Under the pieces are notes generated by a model, which saw only the letters and a list, made by a program, of their open reading frames with translations, was not told where the DNA came from and searched no databases. The position numbers were made by a program, and so were the translations under genes. From contig NZ_JAANCO010000001.1 in the NCBI RefSeq assembly GCF_011326725.1, forward strand, positions 2,207,115 through 2,271,114: a stretch of DNA of 64,000 nucleotides, in the 5' to 3' direction. Positions 38,535-46,412 of the stretch are shown here, piece after piece. Origin of the DNA: Microbacterium excoecariae. Lineage in GTDB: Bacteria; Actinomycetota; Actinomycetes; Actinomycetales; Microbacteriaceae. Position 1 is the first letter of the stretch. Each line of letters opens with the position of its first letter.

Positions 38535-39289
38535 GCGTCGTTCTCCAAGAGGTCGTCGAGGTCGGTCACAATGAGGTGCGCGCCCGCGTCGCGCAGGGCG
38601 TCCGCGCCCGTTCCGCGGTCGACCCCCACCACGAGGCCAAAGCCGCCCGCCGTCCCCGAGGCGACGCCGGAGACGGCGTCCTCGATCACGGCGGCGCGCG
38701 CCGGATCCACGCCGAGGGCACGCGCCCCCGCCAGGAACACGTCCGGGGCGGGCTTGGACGGCAGGCCGTCGCGCTCGGCGACCACGCCGTCCACGACGAC
38801 GGCGAAGCGATCCGTCAGGCCGGCTGCCGACAGCACGGGCCGCGCGTTCTTCGAACTCGACACGACCGCGACGGCGACGCCGTCACGGTCGAGGACGTCA
38901 AGGACGGCGAGGGATCCGGGGTACGCCGCGATGCCCTCCTCCTCCAGCACGCGCGTGAAGACAACGTTCTTGCGGTTGCCGATGCCGCACACCGTGTCGG
39001 CGCTCGGATCGTCGTCCGGGCGCCCCCACGGCACCTCGACGTCTCGGCTACGCAGGAGCGCCGCGACGCCGTCGTACCGCTTGCGCCCGTCGAGGTGGGC
39101 GAAGTAGTCGCGCTCGGAGTAGGCGGGGTGGATGTCCCATGCGGCGAAGAGATCGTCGAACATCGCCTGCCACGCGCGCATGTGGACCTCGGCCGTGGGC
39201 GTGAGCACGCCGTCCAGGTCGAACAACACGGCGTCATAGCCGGCGAGCGCCGGAACGGACGCGCGGGCGGGGTCGGTGCTCCGTGTCAC
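38531..39289 (-). CDS. Beta-phosphoglucomutase-like HAD hydrolase
   Basis: Protein of 252 residues of the HAD superfamily. Motif I is VLFDLDGVLTPTAEVH (nucleophile D plus acid D two residues on, with a conserved Thr and a cap-domain segment), motif II is AVVSSSKNA, and motif III/IV are LPSKPAPDVFLAGAR and AAVIEDAVSGVASG. Beta-PGM converts beta-glucose 1-phosphate to glucose 6-phosphate, the exact product of the coupled GH65 enzyme. The GTG at 39289 has GGAG 6 nt upstream; longer in-frame extensions lack a site. Confidence 0.88.
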   Translation of the reverse strand: MTRSTDPARASVPALAGYDAVLFDLDGVLTPTAEVHMRAWQAMFDDLFAAWDIHPAYSERDYFAHLDGRKRYDGVAALLRSRDVEVPWGRPDDDPSADTVCGIGNRKNVVFTRVLEEEGIAAYPGSLAVLDVLDRDGVAVAVVSSSKNARPVLSAAGLTDRFAVVVDGVVAERDGLPSKPAPDVFLAGARALGVDPARAAVIEDAVSGVASGTAGGFGLVVGVDRGTGADALRDAGAHLIVTDLDDLLENDA

Positions 39290-39361
39290 GGGTTCTCCGA
39301 TCGGTCCGGGGGCCGGTTTCCTCGCCAGCGTAGGGCATCCCGCGGCCCTCGCCACGCGCGG

Positions 39362-40597
39362 TCAACCCGCGGCGACGCGGTCGAGCGTCTGGCGCGCGAT
39401 CTCGAGCTCCTCGTCCGTCGGGACGACGAGGACCGCCGTGGGCTGGTCGTCGGGCGAGATGCGGGTGATCTCCCCCCGCGGCACCGACGCGTTCTTCGCC
39501 TCGTCGACGCGCACTCCGAAGACGCCGAGGGTCTCCAACGCGGCGGCGCGCACGCGGGCGACGTTCTCGCCGACACCCGCCGTGAACGAGATCACGTCGA
39601 CCCCGCCCAGCTGCGCGATGTAGGCGCCGGCGTAGCCGCGGAGCCGGTGGACGTAGACGTCGAAGGCGAGCCGGGCGTCCTCGTCGTCCGCGTCCGCGCG
39701 CGACAGGAGATCGCGCATGTCGCCGACGCCCGCGAGGCCCACGAGGCCGCTGCGCGAGTTCAGGAGCCGGTCGACGCCGTCCACGTCGAGGCCCGCGCGG
39801 CGCTGCAGGTGGAGGAGCACGGCAGGATCGAGGTCGCCCGAACGCGTGCCCATCACGAGGCCCTCGAGCGGCGTGAACCCCATGGACGTCTCGACCGACC
39901 TCCCGCCGTCGATCGCCGTGACCGACGCGCCGTTGCCGAGATGGAAGACGAGTTGGCGGAGCTCCGCGAGTTCCCGGCCGAGGTGGCGCGCGGCGGCCTG
40001 GCTCACGAACTTGTGGCTCGTACCGTGGAATCCGTACCGGCGGATCCGGTGCCGGCGCGCGAGCTCGCGGTCGATCGCGTAGGTGTATGCCGCGGGCGGC
40101 ATGGACTGGTGGAAGGCCGTGTCGAACACCGCGACGTGGGGGATGTCGGCGAACGCGCGCCGCGCCGCGCGGATCCCCTGCAACGCCCCCGGGTTGTGCA
40201 GGGGCGCGAGCACGGACAGCTCATCGATGTTGATCTCGACGAGGTCGTCGATCATCGTCGCGTCGAAGAAGCGTGCCCCGCCGTGCACGACGCGGTGCCC
40301 CACGGCGGCCGGCGGGTGCGCGGCGAGCGAGGGGCCGTGCTCCGCGAAGGCATCGAGCATGGCCTGGAACCCGGCCGTGTGGTCGGGGATCTGACGGTGC
40401 GCCTGGTGCGTCGCGGCGGCGAGCGTGACCTGCGGGGCTCCGGGCTCCGCCTGCGGGCGCACGGTATGGACCGCATGCCCCTCCTGCTCCCCGATGCGCT
40501 CGACGAGACCCGAGGCCAGCACCCGCTCCGTGCCCATGTCGAGCAGCTGGTACTTGAACGAGGAGGATCCGCTGTTGACGACCAGCACGACGCTCAT
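39362..40597 (-). CDS. ackA: Acetate kinase
   Basis: Protein of 411 residues that interconverts acetate plus ATP and acetyl phosphate. It opens VLVVNSGSSSFKYQLLDM, contains GHRVVHGGARFFDATMI, VFDTAFHQSMPPAAYTY, the YGFHGTSHKFVS motif, and VFHLGNGASVTAIDGGRSVETSMGF, all diagnostic of AckA. It follows pta with a 3-base gap, so the two are co-expressed for acetate overflow or uptake. The following 72-base gap before the HAD gene shows only that gene's ribosome site. Confidence 0.96.
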   Translation of the reverse strand: MSVVLVVNSGSSSFKYQLLDMGTERVLASGLVERIGEQEGHAVHTVRPQAEPGAPQVTLAAATHQAHRQIPDHTAGFQAMLDAFAEHGPSLAAHPPAAVGHRVVHGGARFFDATMIDDLVEINIDELSVLAPLHNPGALQGIRAARRAFADIPHVAVFDTAFHQSMPPAAYTYAIDRELARRHRIRRYGFHGTSHKFVSQAAARHLGRELAELRQLVFHLGNGASVTAIDGGRSVETSMGFTPLEGLVMGTRSGDLDPAVLLHLQRRAGLDVDGVDRLLNSRSGLVGLAGVGDMRDLLSRADADDEDARLAFDVYVHRLRGYAGAYIAQLGGVDVISFTAGVGENVARVRAAALETLGVFGVRVDEAKNASVPRGEITRISPDDQPTAVLVVPTDEELEIARQTLDRVAAG

Positions 40598-40600
40598 GGG

Positions 40601-42706
40601 TCAGCCTTCCTGCGCCTGGATCGCGGTGATCGCGACTGTGTTCACGATGTCGTCGACGAGCGCGCCGCGCGACAGGTCGTTGATGGGGCGGTTCAGCCCC
40701 TGGAGCACGGGGCCGATCGCGACGGCGCCGGCGGCGCGCTGCACCGCCTTGTAGGTGTTGTTGCCGGTATTGAGGTCGGGGAAGACGAACACCGTGGCGC
40801 GCCCCGCGACGTCGGAGTTCGGGAGCTTCGCGCGCGCGACGGCCGCATCGGCGGCAGCGTCGTACTGGATCGGCCCCTCGATCGGCAGCTCGGGCGCGCG
40901 CTCGCGGGCGAGCGCGGTGGCCGCGCGCACCTTGTCGACATCGGCGCCCGATCCCGATTCCCCCGTCGAGTAGGACAGCATCGCCACGCGCGGCTCGATC
41001 CCGAACCGCCGCGCCGTTTCGGCGGAGGAGATCGCGATGTCGGCGAGCTGCGCGCTCGTCGGATCCGGGATCACCGCGCAGTCGCCGTACACGAGCACGC
41101 GATCGGCGAGCGCCATGAGGAACACGCTCGAGACGACCGAAACCCCGGGCCGCGTCTTGATGATCTCGAACGACGGCCGGATCGTGTGCGCCGTCGTGTG
41201 CGCGGCACCCGAGACCATGCCGTCGGCGAGGCCCATGTGGACCATCATGGTGCCGAAGTACGACACGTCGGTGACGAGGTCGGCCGCCTTCGCGTAGGTC
41301 ATGCCCTTGTGGGCGCGCAGGCGCGCGTACTCGGTCGCGAACTGGTCGACGTGGACGGCGTCGAAGGGGCTGAGCACGTCGGCGGCCGCGATGTCGAGCC
41401 CCAGCTCGATGGCCCGCGCGCGCACCTCGAAGGGCTCGCCGAGGATCGTCAGCCGCGCCACCCCGCGCTCCAACAGGATGGCCGCGGCGCGGAGGATGCG
41501 GTCGTCGCCGCCCTCCGGCAGCACGATGTGCTTCAGGTCTGCCCGCGCGCGCTCGTGCAGCTGGTACTGGAACATCAGCGGGGTGACGACGGTCGCGCGG
41601 GCAACGCCGAGGACGCGGGTGAGCTCGGCGATGTCGACGTTCTGGTCGAAGAGGCTGAGCGCGCGGTTGTAGCGCTGCGCGCTCGAGGCGGCGAGCCGGC
41701 CGCGCGTGCGCATGATTCGCACCGCCGTCGCGTAGGTGTCGCCGGCCGCCCGGATGATGGGGATCGCGGAGTGGAGCCCCTCCATGAGCCGCAGCATGAC
41801 CTCCGGGATCGGGAAGTCGCCGTTCAGGACGATCCCCGCGAGCGACGGGAACGTGCCCGAGCTGTTGGCCATGAGCGTCGCGAGCAGCGCGTCGCTCCGG
41901 TCGGCGGGGATGATGACGACGTCGCCCTCCTCCAGCCGCGGCAGGACGTTGACCATCGACATCGCCGCGACCGTGACCCCGAGCGCCTCGCGGCCGAGGA
42001 GGGCCTCGTCGCCCGTGAGGAGCTCGCCGTCGACGGACCGCAGGATGTCGCCCATCGTGGGGGCCACGAGGAGGCGATCCTCGGGCAGCGCCCACACGGG
42101 CGAGTCGCCCGCCACGGTGCGCACCGCGCCCACGATCTCGTCGCGGCGCTCGCCGTCGGCGCGGTTGACGATGACGGCGGCGAGGCGCGTCGCGCTGCGG
42201 CCCAGCTCCCCGATCGCGAGCGAGGCGATCTGCCCCATCTGCTCGGGCGAGCGCGCGGTCGTCACGCCGAGGGCCTCCGTGTCGCCCTGCAGGTGGCGGC
42301 CGCCGAGGACGAGGAGTACGGGGGTGCCGAGGTTCGCCGCGATGCGGGCGTTGTACGCGAGCTCGGCGGGGCTGCCCACGTCGGTGTAGTCGCTGCCGAG
42401 CACGACGACCGCGTCGCACTGGCGCTCCAACCGCCCGAAGCGGTCGACGATGTCGGCGAGCGCGCGCTCGGGGTCGGCGCGCACGTCGTCGTAGGTGACC
42501 CCGACGCAGTCCTCGTAGGCGAGGTCGACGCCGTCGTGGTCGAGCAGCATGTCGAGGACGTAGTCGCGCTCGGTCGTCGATCGCGCGATCGTGCGGAAGA
42601 CGCCGACCCGCGCGGTCACGCGGCTCAGCGAATCGAGCACCCCGAGCGCGATCGTCGACTTGCCGGAGTGCCCCTCCGCGGACGTGATGTAGATGCTTCT
42701 CGCCAC
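40601..42706 (-). CDS. pta: Phosphate acetyltransferase
   Basis: Protein of 701 residues of the long Pta form. An N-terminal P-loop (TSAEGHSGKSTIALGVLDS, residues 7-25) and DRTGG-type regulatory region precede the catalytic phosphotransacetylase domain, with MVSGAAHTTAHTIRPSFEIIK, LSYSTGESGSGADVDKVR and VFVFPDLNTGNNTYKAVQR. It exchanges CoA for phosphate on acetyl groups. GTG 42706 is preferred to ATG 42736: TAGGTT stands 7 nt before it and the protein then begins at the first strand, as in homologues. It heads the pta-ackA operon. Confidence 0.94.
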   Translation of the reverse strand: MARSIYITSAEGHSGKSTIALGVLDSLSRVTARVGVFRTIARSTTERDYVLDMLLDHDGVDLAYEDCVGVTYDDVRADPERALADIVDRFGRLERQCDAVVVLGSDYTDVGSPAELAYNARIAANLGTPVLLVLGGRHLQGDTEALGVTTARSPEQMGQIASLAIGELGRSATRLAAVIVNRADGERRDEIVGAVRTVAGDSPVWALPEDRLLVAPTMGDILRSVDGELLTGDEALLGREALGVTVAAMSMVNVLPRLEEGDVVIIPADRSDALLATLMANSSGTFPSLAGIVLNGDFPIPEVMLRLMEGLHSAIPIIRAAGDTYATAVRIMRTRGRLAASSAQRYNRALSLFDQNVDIAELTRVLGVARATVVTPLMFQYQLHERARADLKHIVLPEGGDDRILRAAAILLERGVARLTILGEPFEVRARAIELGLDIAAADVLSPFDAVHVDQFATEYARLRAHKGMTYAKAADLVTDVSYFGTMMVHMGLADGMVSGAAHTTAHTIRPSFEIIKTRPGVSVVSSVFLMALADRVLVYGDCAVIPDPTSAQLADIAISSAETARRFGIEPRVAMLSYSTGESGSGADVDKVRAATALARERAPELPIEGPIQYDAAADAAVARAKLPNSDVAGRATVFVFPDLNTGNNTYKAVQRAAGAVAIGPVLQGLNRPINDLSRGALVDDIVNTVAITAIQAQEG

Positions 42707-42713
42707 GGCTCCC

Positions 42714-42719
42714 AACCTA
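42714..42719 (-). promoter_or_regulatory. -10 box of pta-ackA (leaderless)
   Basis: TAGGTT on the minus strand ends 7 nt before the GTG at 42706; the spacer GGGAGCC could also serve as a very close ribosome site. The box supports this start over the in-frame ATG at 42736. Confidence 0.55.
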
Positions 42720-42748
42720 CCGAGCACGTTCGACATCCGGGCGGGTTC

Positions 42749-43237
42749 TCAGCCGATCGATGACTCCCGCGCGAGGAGGCGGGCCTTGACGGGCTCGCCC
42801 CACGCGAATCCGCCGAGGGATCCGTCGCTGCGGAGCACGCGGTGGCACGGCACGAAGAGGGCGGCGCCGTTCCGCGCGCAGATGGACGCCGCGACGCGGG
42901 CGGCGGTTGGACGCCCGAGCATCACGGCGAACTCCGTGTAGGTGAGGGGCGCGCCCGGGCGGATCCGCCGGAGCGCGTCCCACCCTTCGCGCTGCAAAGG
43001 GGTGCCCTCCTGGCGCACGGCGACCCGGTCGATCGCGCGGGCGTCGCCGGCGTAGTAGGCGCGCACGGCGTCGGCCGCGGCGGTTTCCCGCTCGCGCGCC
43101 GCGGCAATGGGCGCGCGCAGCCGCGCCCTCAGGGCGTCGTGGCTCGCCGTCCACCCGGACGCGAGCACGGCGCCGTCGTCGTCGGCGAGCAGGGAGAACG
43201 GCCCGTCGGGCGTGTCGATCGTGCAGATGTCGGGCAT
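42749..43237 (-). CDS. Methylated-DNA--protein-cysteine methyltransferase
   Basis: Protein of 162 residues that removes methyl groups from O6-methylguanine by transfer to its own cysteine. The acceptor motif is V-P-C-H-R-V (C131), preceded by [19 protein letters not shown] and [10 protein letters not shown], where homologues have the helix-turn-helix Arg finger. The ATG at 43237 follows the stop of the glycosylase gene by one base, so both alkylation-repair genes are co-translated. Confidence 0.93.
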   Translation of the reverse strand: MPDICTIDTPDGPFSLLADDDGAVLASGWTASHDALRARLRAPIAAARERETAAADAVRAYYAGDARAIDRVAVRQEGTPLQREGWDALRRIRPGAPLTYTEFAVMLGRPTAARVAASICARNGAALFVPCHRVLRSDGSLGGFAWGEPVKARLLARESSIG

Positions 43238-43238
43238 G

Positions 43239-44135
43239 TCAGCCTTCCGGTTCGAGGGCGTGGGCCCAGAAGTGGGCGCTCGCGTAGGAGCGCCACGGGG
43301 CGAGCCGCTCGGCCCACGCACGGAGGCCTGCGGGGTCGGCGGGGGCGCCCGCCCTCCGCGCCCCCGCGCGCAGGACGAGATCGCCCGGCAGGATCACGTC
43401 GGGATCCTTCGCGACGCGCATGCGCACGTAGTCGGCCGTCCACGGGCCGATCCCCGGCCGGGCGAGGAGAGCCCGCCGCTGGTCCTCCGGGTCGTCGTCC
43501 TCGAGCAGCGCGAGCGTGCCGTCCGCGAGCGCGGTCGCCGCCGCCAGGATGGCCGCGACGCGGCGGGCCGGCCCGCGCAGCACCTCGCCGCCGCGCTCCG
43601 CGATCTGGACCGCCGTGGGAAAGAGGATCCGCTCCTCGCCGGCCAGGTAGATCCGCTCCCCCAGCGCGTCCGCGAGCCGGGTGAGGTGCGTCCGTGCGGC
43701 CGCGACGGAGATCTGCTGCCCGACCATGGCCCGCACGAGCATCTCGTGCGGATCGGAGGCCCCGGGCACCCGGATCCCCGGCGTGCGCGCGACGAGCGGC
43801 GCGAGCTCGGGGTGCGCGGCGAGCGCCGCGTCGATCGCGAGGGGGTCGGCGTCGAGATCGAGCAGGCGCCGGACGCGGCAGGCGAGCGCCTCGCGATCGC
43901 GCGGATCCGTCAGCTCGGCCGTGAGCCGCACGCCGTCCGCGAGGTCCACGCGAAACCAGGCGGGACCGTGCGCGAGCCGGAGGGTGCGCTCGAAGGCGGA
44001 CGACGTGACGCGCTCGACCCCCGCGACCGCGCGGGGCGCGAACCAGGAGAGCAGCCCCGGCGCGTCGAAGGGAAAGCGGACGGGGAGCGCCATCGAGATG
44101 CGCAGGTCGGGGGCGCGGTGCCGATCCGTGGTCAT
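43239..44135 (-). CDS. AlkA-type 3-methyladenine DNA glycosylase
   Basis: Protein of 298 residues that excises alkylated bases. An AlkA N-terminal domain (residues 10-120: [14 protein letters not shown] [19 protein letters not shown]) precedes the helix-hairpin-helix/GPD core: [35 protein letters not shown] and the catalytic Asp in [10 protein letters not shown]. Many actinobacterial homologues are fused behind an Ada regulator; here only the glycosylase part is present. GAGGGGGA precedes the ATG at 44135. It is followed directly by the methyltransferase gene. Confidence 0.9.
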   Translation of the reverse strand: MTTDRHRAPDLRISMALPVRFPFDAPGLLSWFAPRAVAGVERVTSSAFERTLRLAHGPAWFRVDLADGVRLTAELTDPRDREALACRVRRLLDLDADPLAIDAALAAHPELAPLVARTPGIRVPGASDPHEMLVRAMVGQQISVAAARTHLTRLADALGERIYLAGEERILFPTAVQIAERGGEVLRGPARRVAAILAAATALADGTLALLEDDDPEDQRRALLARPGIGPWTADYVRMRVAKDPDVILPGDLVLRAGARRAGAPADPAGLRAWAERLAPWRSYASAHFWAHALEPEG

Positions 44136-44170
44136 GCGTTCCCCCTCACACGGGCGACGCCCGCGAAAAG

Positions 44171-44261
44171 AAAAGACTCTCCGCGTACCCGGCAGAGCCC
44201 GGTTACCCTTGCTACGTTTCCGTCCTGGGGGAGTTGGCCTGGATGCCGTCACGCGGAGAGC
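44171..44261 (-). ncRNA. ffs: Signal recognition particle RNA, small bacterial type
   Basis: On the minus strand the ends pair (CTCTCCGCGT with ACGCGGAGAG, 44260-44251 and 44186-44177). Inside is the domain IV hallmark: a GAAA tetraloop closed by ACG/CGT and flanked by CAGG and AGCA, the Ffh-binding internal loop (CAGGACGGAAACGTAGCA). A T-rich stretch (TCTTTTCTTTT) follows as terminator, and TAGGCT at 44274-44269 is a good -10 box 7 nt upstream of the likely 5' end. Ends are approximate. It fills most of the gap between the alkA-type gene and the MoxR gene. Confidence 0.88.
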
Positions 44262-44268
44262 TGACACC

Positions 44269-44274
44269 AGCCTA
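44269..44274 (-). promoter_or_regulatory. -10 box of the SRP RNA
   Basis: TAGGCT on the minus strand, 7 nt before the predicted 5' end at about 44261. Confidence 0.6.
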
Positions 44275-44324
44275 ACAGGCCATCGGACCGGGGTCGCACC
44301 CGCCGCGGTGTCGTCACCCGTCGC

Positions 44325-44330
44325 TAGGCT
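44325..44330 (+). promoter_or_regulatory. -10 box of the MoxR operon
   Basis: TAGGCT lies 31 bases before the GTG at 44362, leaving a leader of about 24 nt with AAGGAG. Confidence 0.6.
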
Positions 44331-44361
44331 GGCGCCACCCGACCGCGACGAAGGAGCTGCC

Positions 44362-45333
44362 GTGACCTCCGTTCCCCTGTCCCCCGAGGAGTTCCGGGAG
44401 ACGACGACGCGGATCGCCGACAACGTCCGCCGCGTCATCGACGGCAAGGACCACGCGATCCGGTCCGCCCTCGTCGTGCTGTTGGCGGAGGGCCACCTCC
44501 TCCTGGAGGACGTGCCGGGCGTGGGCAAGACCGCCCTCGCCCGCGCGCTCGCCGCGTCGATCGACGCGGACGTCCGGCGGATCCAGTTCACCCCGGATCT
44601 CCTGCCCGGCGACGTCACGGGCGTGTCGGTGTTCAACCCGGCCGTGCGCGAGTTCGAGTTCTCCCCCGGCGCCGTGTTCGCCCACATCGTCATCGCCGAC
44701 GAGATCAACCGCTCCTCCCCCAAGACGCAGTCGGCGCTGCTCGAGGCGATGGAGGAACGCCAGGTCTCGGTGGACGGCCGGACCCACGCGCTGCCGCGGC
44801 CGTTCCTCGTCGTGGCAACGCAGAACCCGCTCGAGATGGACGGCACCTACGCGCTTCCCGAGGCGCAGGTCGACCGCTTCATGATGCGGCTCTCGCTCGG
44901 GTACCCGGACGCCGACGCCGAGGCGCTCATGCTGCGCCAGCGCGACGCCGGCAACCCGCTCGACGCGCTCGAGCCGGTCGTGTCCCCGCAGGGCGTCGCG
45001 CGCATGATCGCCTTCGCGCGGGGCGTGCACGTCTCCCCCGCCATCGAGCAGTACGCCGTCGCGCTCGCCCGGGCCACGCGCACGCATCCCGGACTCGTCC
45101 TCGGCGCGAGCCCGCGCGCCACCCTGCAGCTCGTGCGGGCGGCCAAGGCGTGGGCGGCGCTCCGCGGCCGCGACTACGTCGTCCCCGACGACCTGGCGCA
45201 CCTCGCGCGGCCGGTCCTCGCCCACCGCCTGATCCCCGCGCGCGCTCCCGCGGGACGCCGCGCGTCGGATGCCGCGCGCGAGATCGTCGACGAGGTCCTG
45301 GGGAGCGTCCCGGTGCCGATCGCGGACCGATGA
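44362..45333 (+). CDS. MoxR-family AAA+ ATPase
   Basis: Protein of 323 residues. Walker A is [16 protein letters not shown] (about residue 47), Walker B is [22 protein letters not shown], sensor 1 is [20 protein letters not shown] and the sensor 2 region is [15 protein letters not shown]. MoxR ATPases act as chaperones that remodel or assemble partner proteins, often together with DUF58 and transglutaminase-like membrane proteins. Exactly those two follow with four-base overlaps. GTG 44362 has AAGGAG 6 nt upstream. Confidence 0.92.
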   Translation: MTSVPLSPEEFRETTTRIADNVRRVIDGKDHAIRSALVVLLAEGHLLLEDVPGVGKTALARALAASIDADVRRIQFTPDLLPGDVTGVSVFNPAVREFEFSPGAVFAHIVIADEINRSSPKTQSALLEAMEERQVSVDGRTHALPRPFLVVATQNPLEMDGTYALPEAQVDRFMMRLSLGYPDADAEALMLRQRDAGNPLDALEPVVSPQGVARMIAFARGVHVSPAIEQYAVALARATRTHPGLVLGASPRATLQLVRAAKAWAALRGRDYVVPDDLAHLARPVLAHRLIPARAPAGRRASDAAREIVDEVLGSVPVPIADR

Positions 45334-46412
45334 GGCGCGCGCGAGGCGTCGCGGATCGCACGCGGCTGACCCCCGCGGGGTGGGGCATGCTCGCCCTCGG
45401 CGCGGCGCTCGTGGCCGCATCCGCCCTGCTCGCGCGCCCGGAGCTCGCGGTCGTCGGCACGGCGCTCGTCGCCGGCGCCGCGGCCGCGGTCCTCGTCCTG
45501 CGGACGCTGCCCCTCCCGCGGGTCGCCGCCGTGCGCCTGGCCGACGACGTCGTCGCGGTCGGCGACACGACGCGGGCCGAGGCGGATCTCTCCGGGCGCG
45601 GCCCGCTCGCCGAGGCCGCCGTCCTGCGCGCGGGCGCGGACGTTCGCGTGACCGATCGCGACGTCGCGGCTGGGTCCCTCACGCCGCTCGTGCGCGGCGC
45701 GCACCGCGTCGGACCGGTCGAGGTGCGGGCCGTGGGCCCCTTCGGCGCCGCGCGCCGGAGGGCGCTGCGCGGCGCGCCCGCCACACTGCTCGCCGTGCCC
45801 GCCGCCGTCCCGCTCGCGACCACCCGGGACCGCGCGGCGCACCCCGGCGAGGGCACCCCCGTGCGGGCGCGCCTGGGCCAGGGATCCGACGACCTCATCC
45901 CGCGCCCCTACGCGCACGGCGACGCGATGCGGCGCGTGCACTGGCGGGCGTCCGCGCACCACGGCGACCTCATGGTCCGCGAGGAAGAGCGCGACGAGGC
46001 GCCGCGCGCGGTCGTCGCCCTCGACACGCGGGGCTCCTCGTGGGGCGACGCGAACGCGTTCGAGGAGGGCGTGATCGCCGCCGTTTCCGCGCTCGCGCGC
46101 CTCGGCGACGACGGATACAGCGCCGACCTCGTCGTCGGCGCCGAGCGCGTTCCCGACGCGCACCAGGGCGCGGGCCGCGCCGCGGCGTGGGCCCTGCTGG
46201 CGGCGGTGGAGCGCGCCGAGGGCGACCCCGCGGGCGTCCCGCGCGACGCGGGCACGATCGTCTGGATCGGCAGCGACCCGCCCCCCGCGCCGCTCGCGGG
46301 CCTCGCGATCCACCTCGCCCCGACGGACCGGGGCGGGCGGGGATGGCGCCGCGGCGACCTCCGCGCGGGCGCCGGCGAGGCGTGGGCCGAGGCCGTCGGC
46401 GGCCGCACATGA
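45330..46412 (+). CDS. DUF58 domain membrane protein
   Basis: Protein of 360 residues. Two hydrophobic helices (about residues 16-60) precede a cytoplasmic-sized domain with the DUF58 core RPYAHGDAMRRVHWRASAHHGDLMVRE and a degenerate von Willebrand-like segment (RAVVALDTRGSSWGDANAFEE). DUF58 proteins are the middle member of MoxR-DUF58-transglutaminase operons; the molecular role is not established. ATG 45330 overlaps the MoxR stop by four bases and its own stop overlaps the transglutaminase ATG the same way. Confidence 0.88.
   Translation: MRRARGVADRTRLTPAGWGMLALGAALVAASALLARPELAVVGTALVAGAAAAVLVLRTLPLPRVAAVRLADDVVAVGDTTRAEADLSGRGPLAEAAVLRAGADVRVTDRDVAAGSLTPLVRGAHRVGPVEVRAVGPFGAARRRALRGAPATLLAVPAAVPLATTRDRAAHPGEGTPVRARLGQGSDDLIPRPYAHGDAMRRVHWRASAHHGDLMVREEERDEAPRAVVALDTRGSSWGDANAFEEGVIAAVSALARLGDDGYSADLVVGAERVPDAHQGAGRAAAWALLAAVERAEGDPAGVPRDAGTIVWIGSDPPPAPLAGLAIHLAPTDRGGRGWRRGDLRAGAGEAWAEAVGGRT

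Noticed and set aside
42707..42736. ATG 42736 as the start of Pta
   Set aside because: It would place the -10-like TAGGTT inside the coding region and add ten residues that precede the first conserved strand.
38576..42763. 1395-codon plus-strand open frame across beta-PGM, ackA and pta
   Set aside because: Antisense to three well-conserved enzymes; His/Arg/Val-rich translation typical of such shadows.
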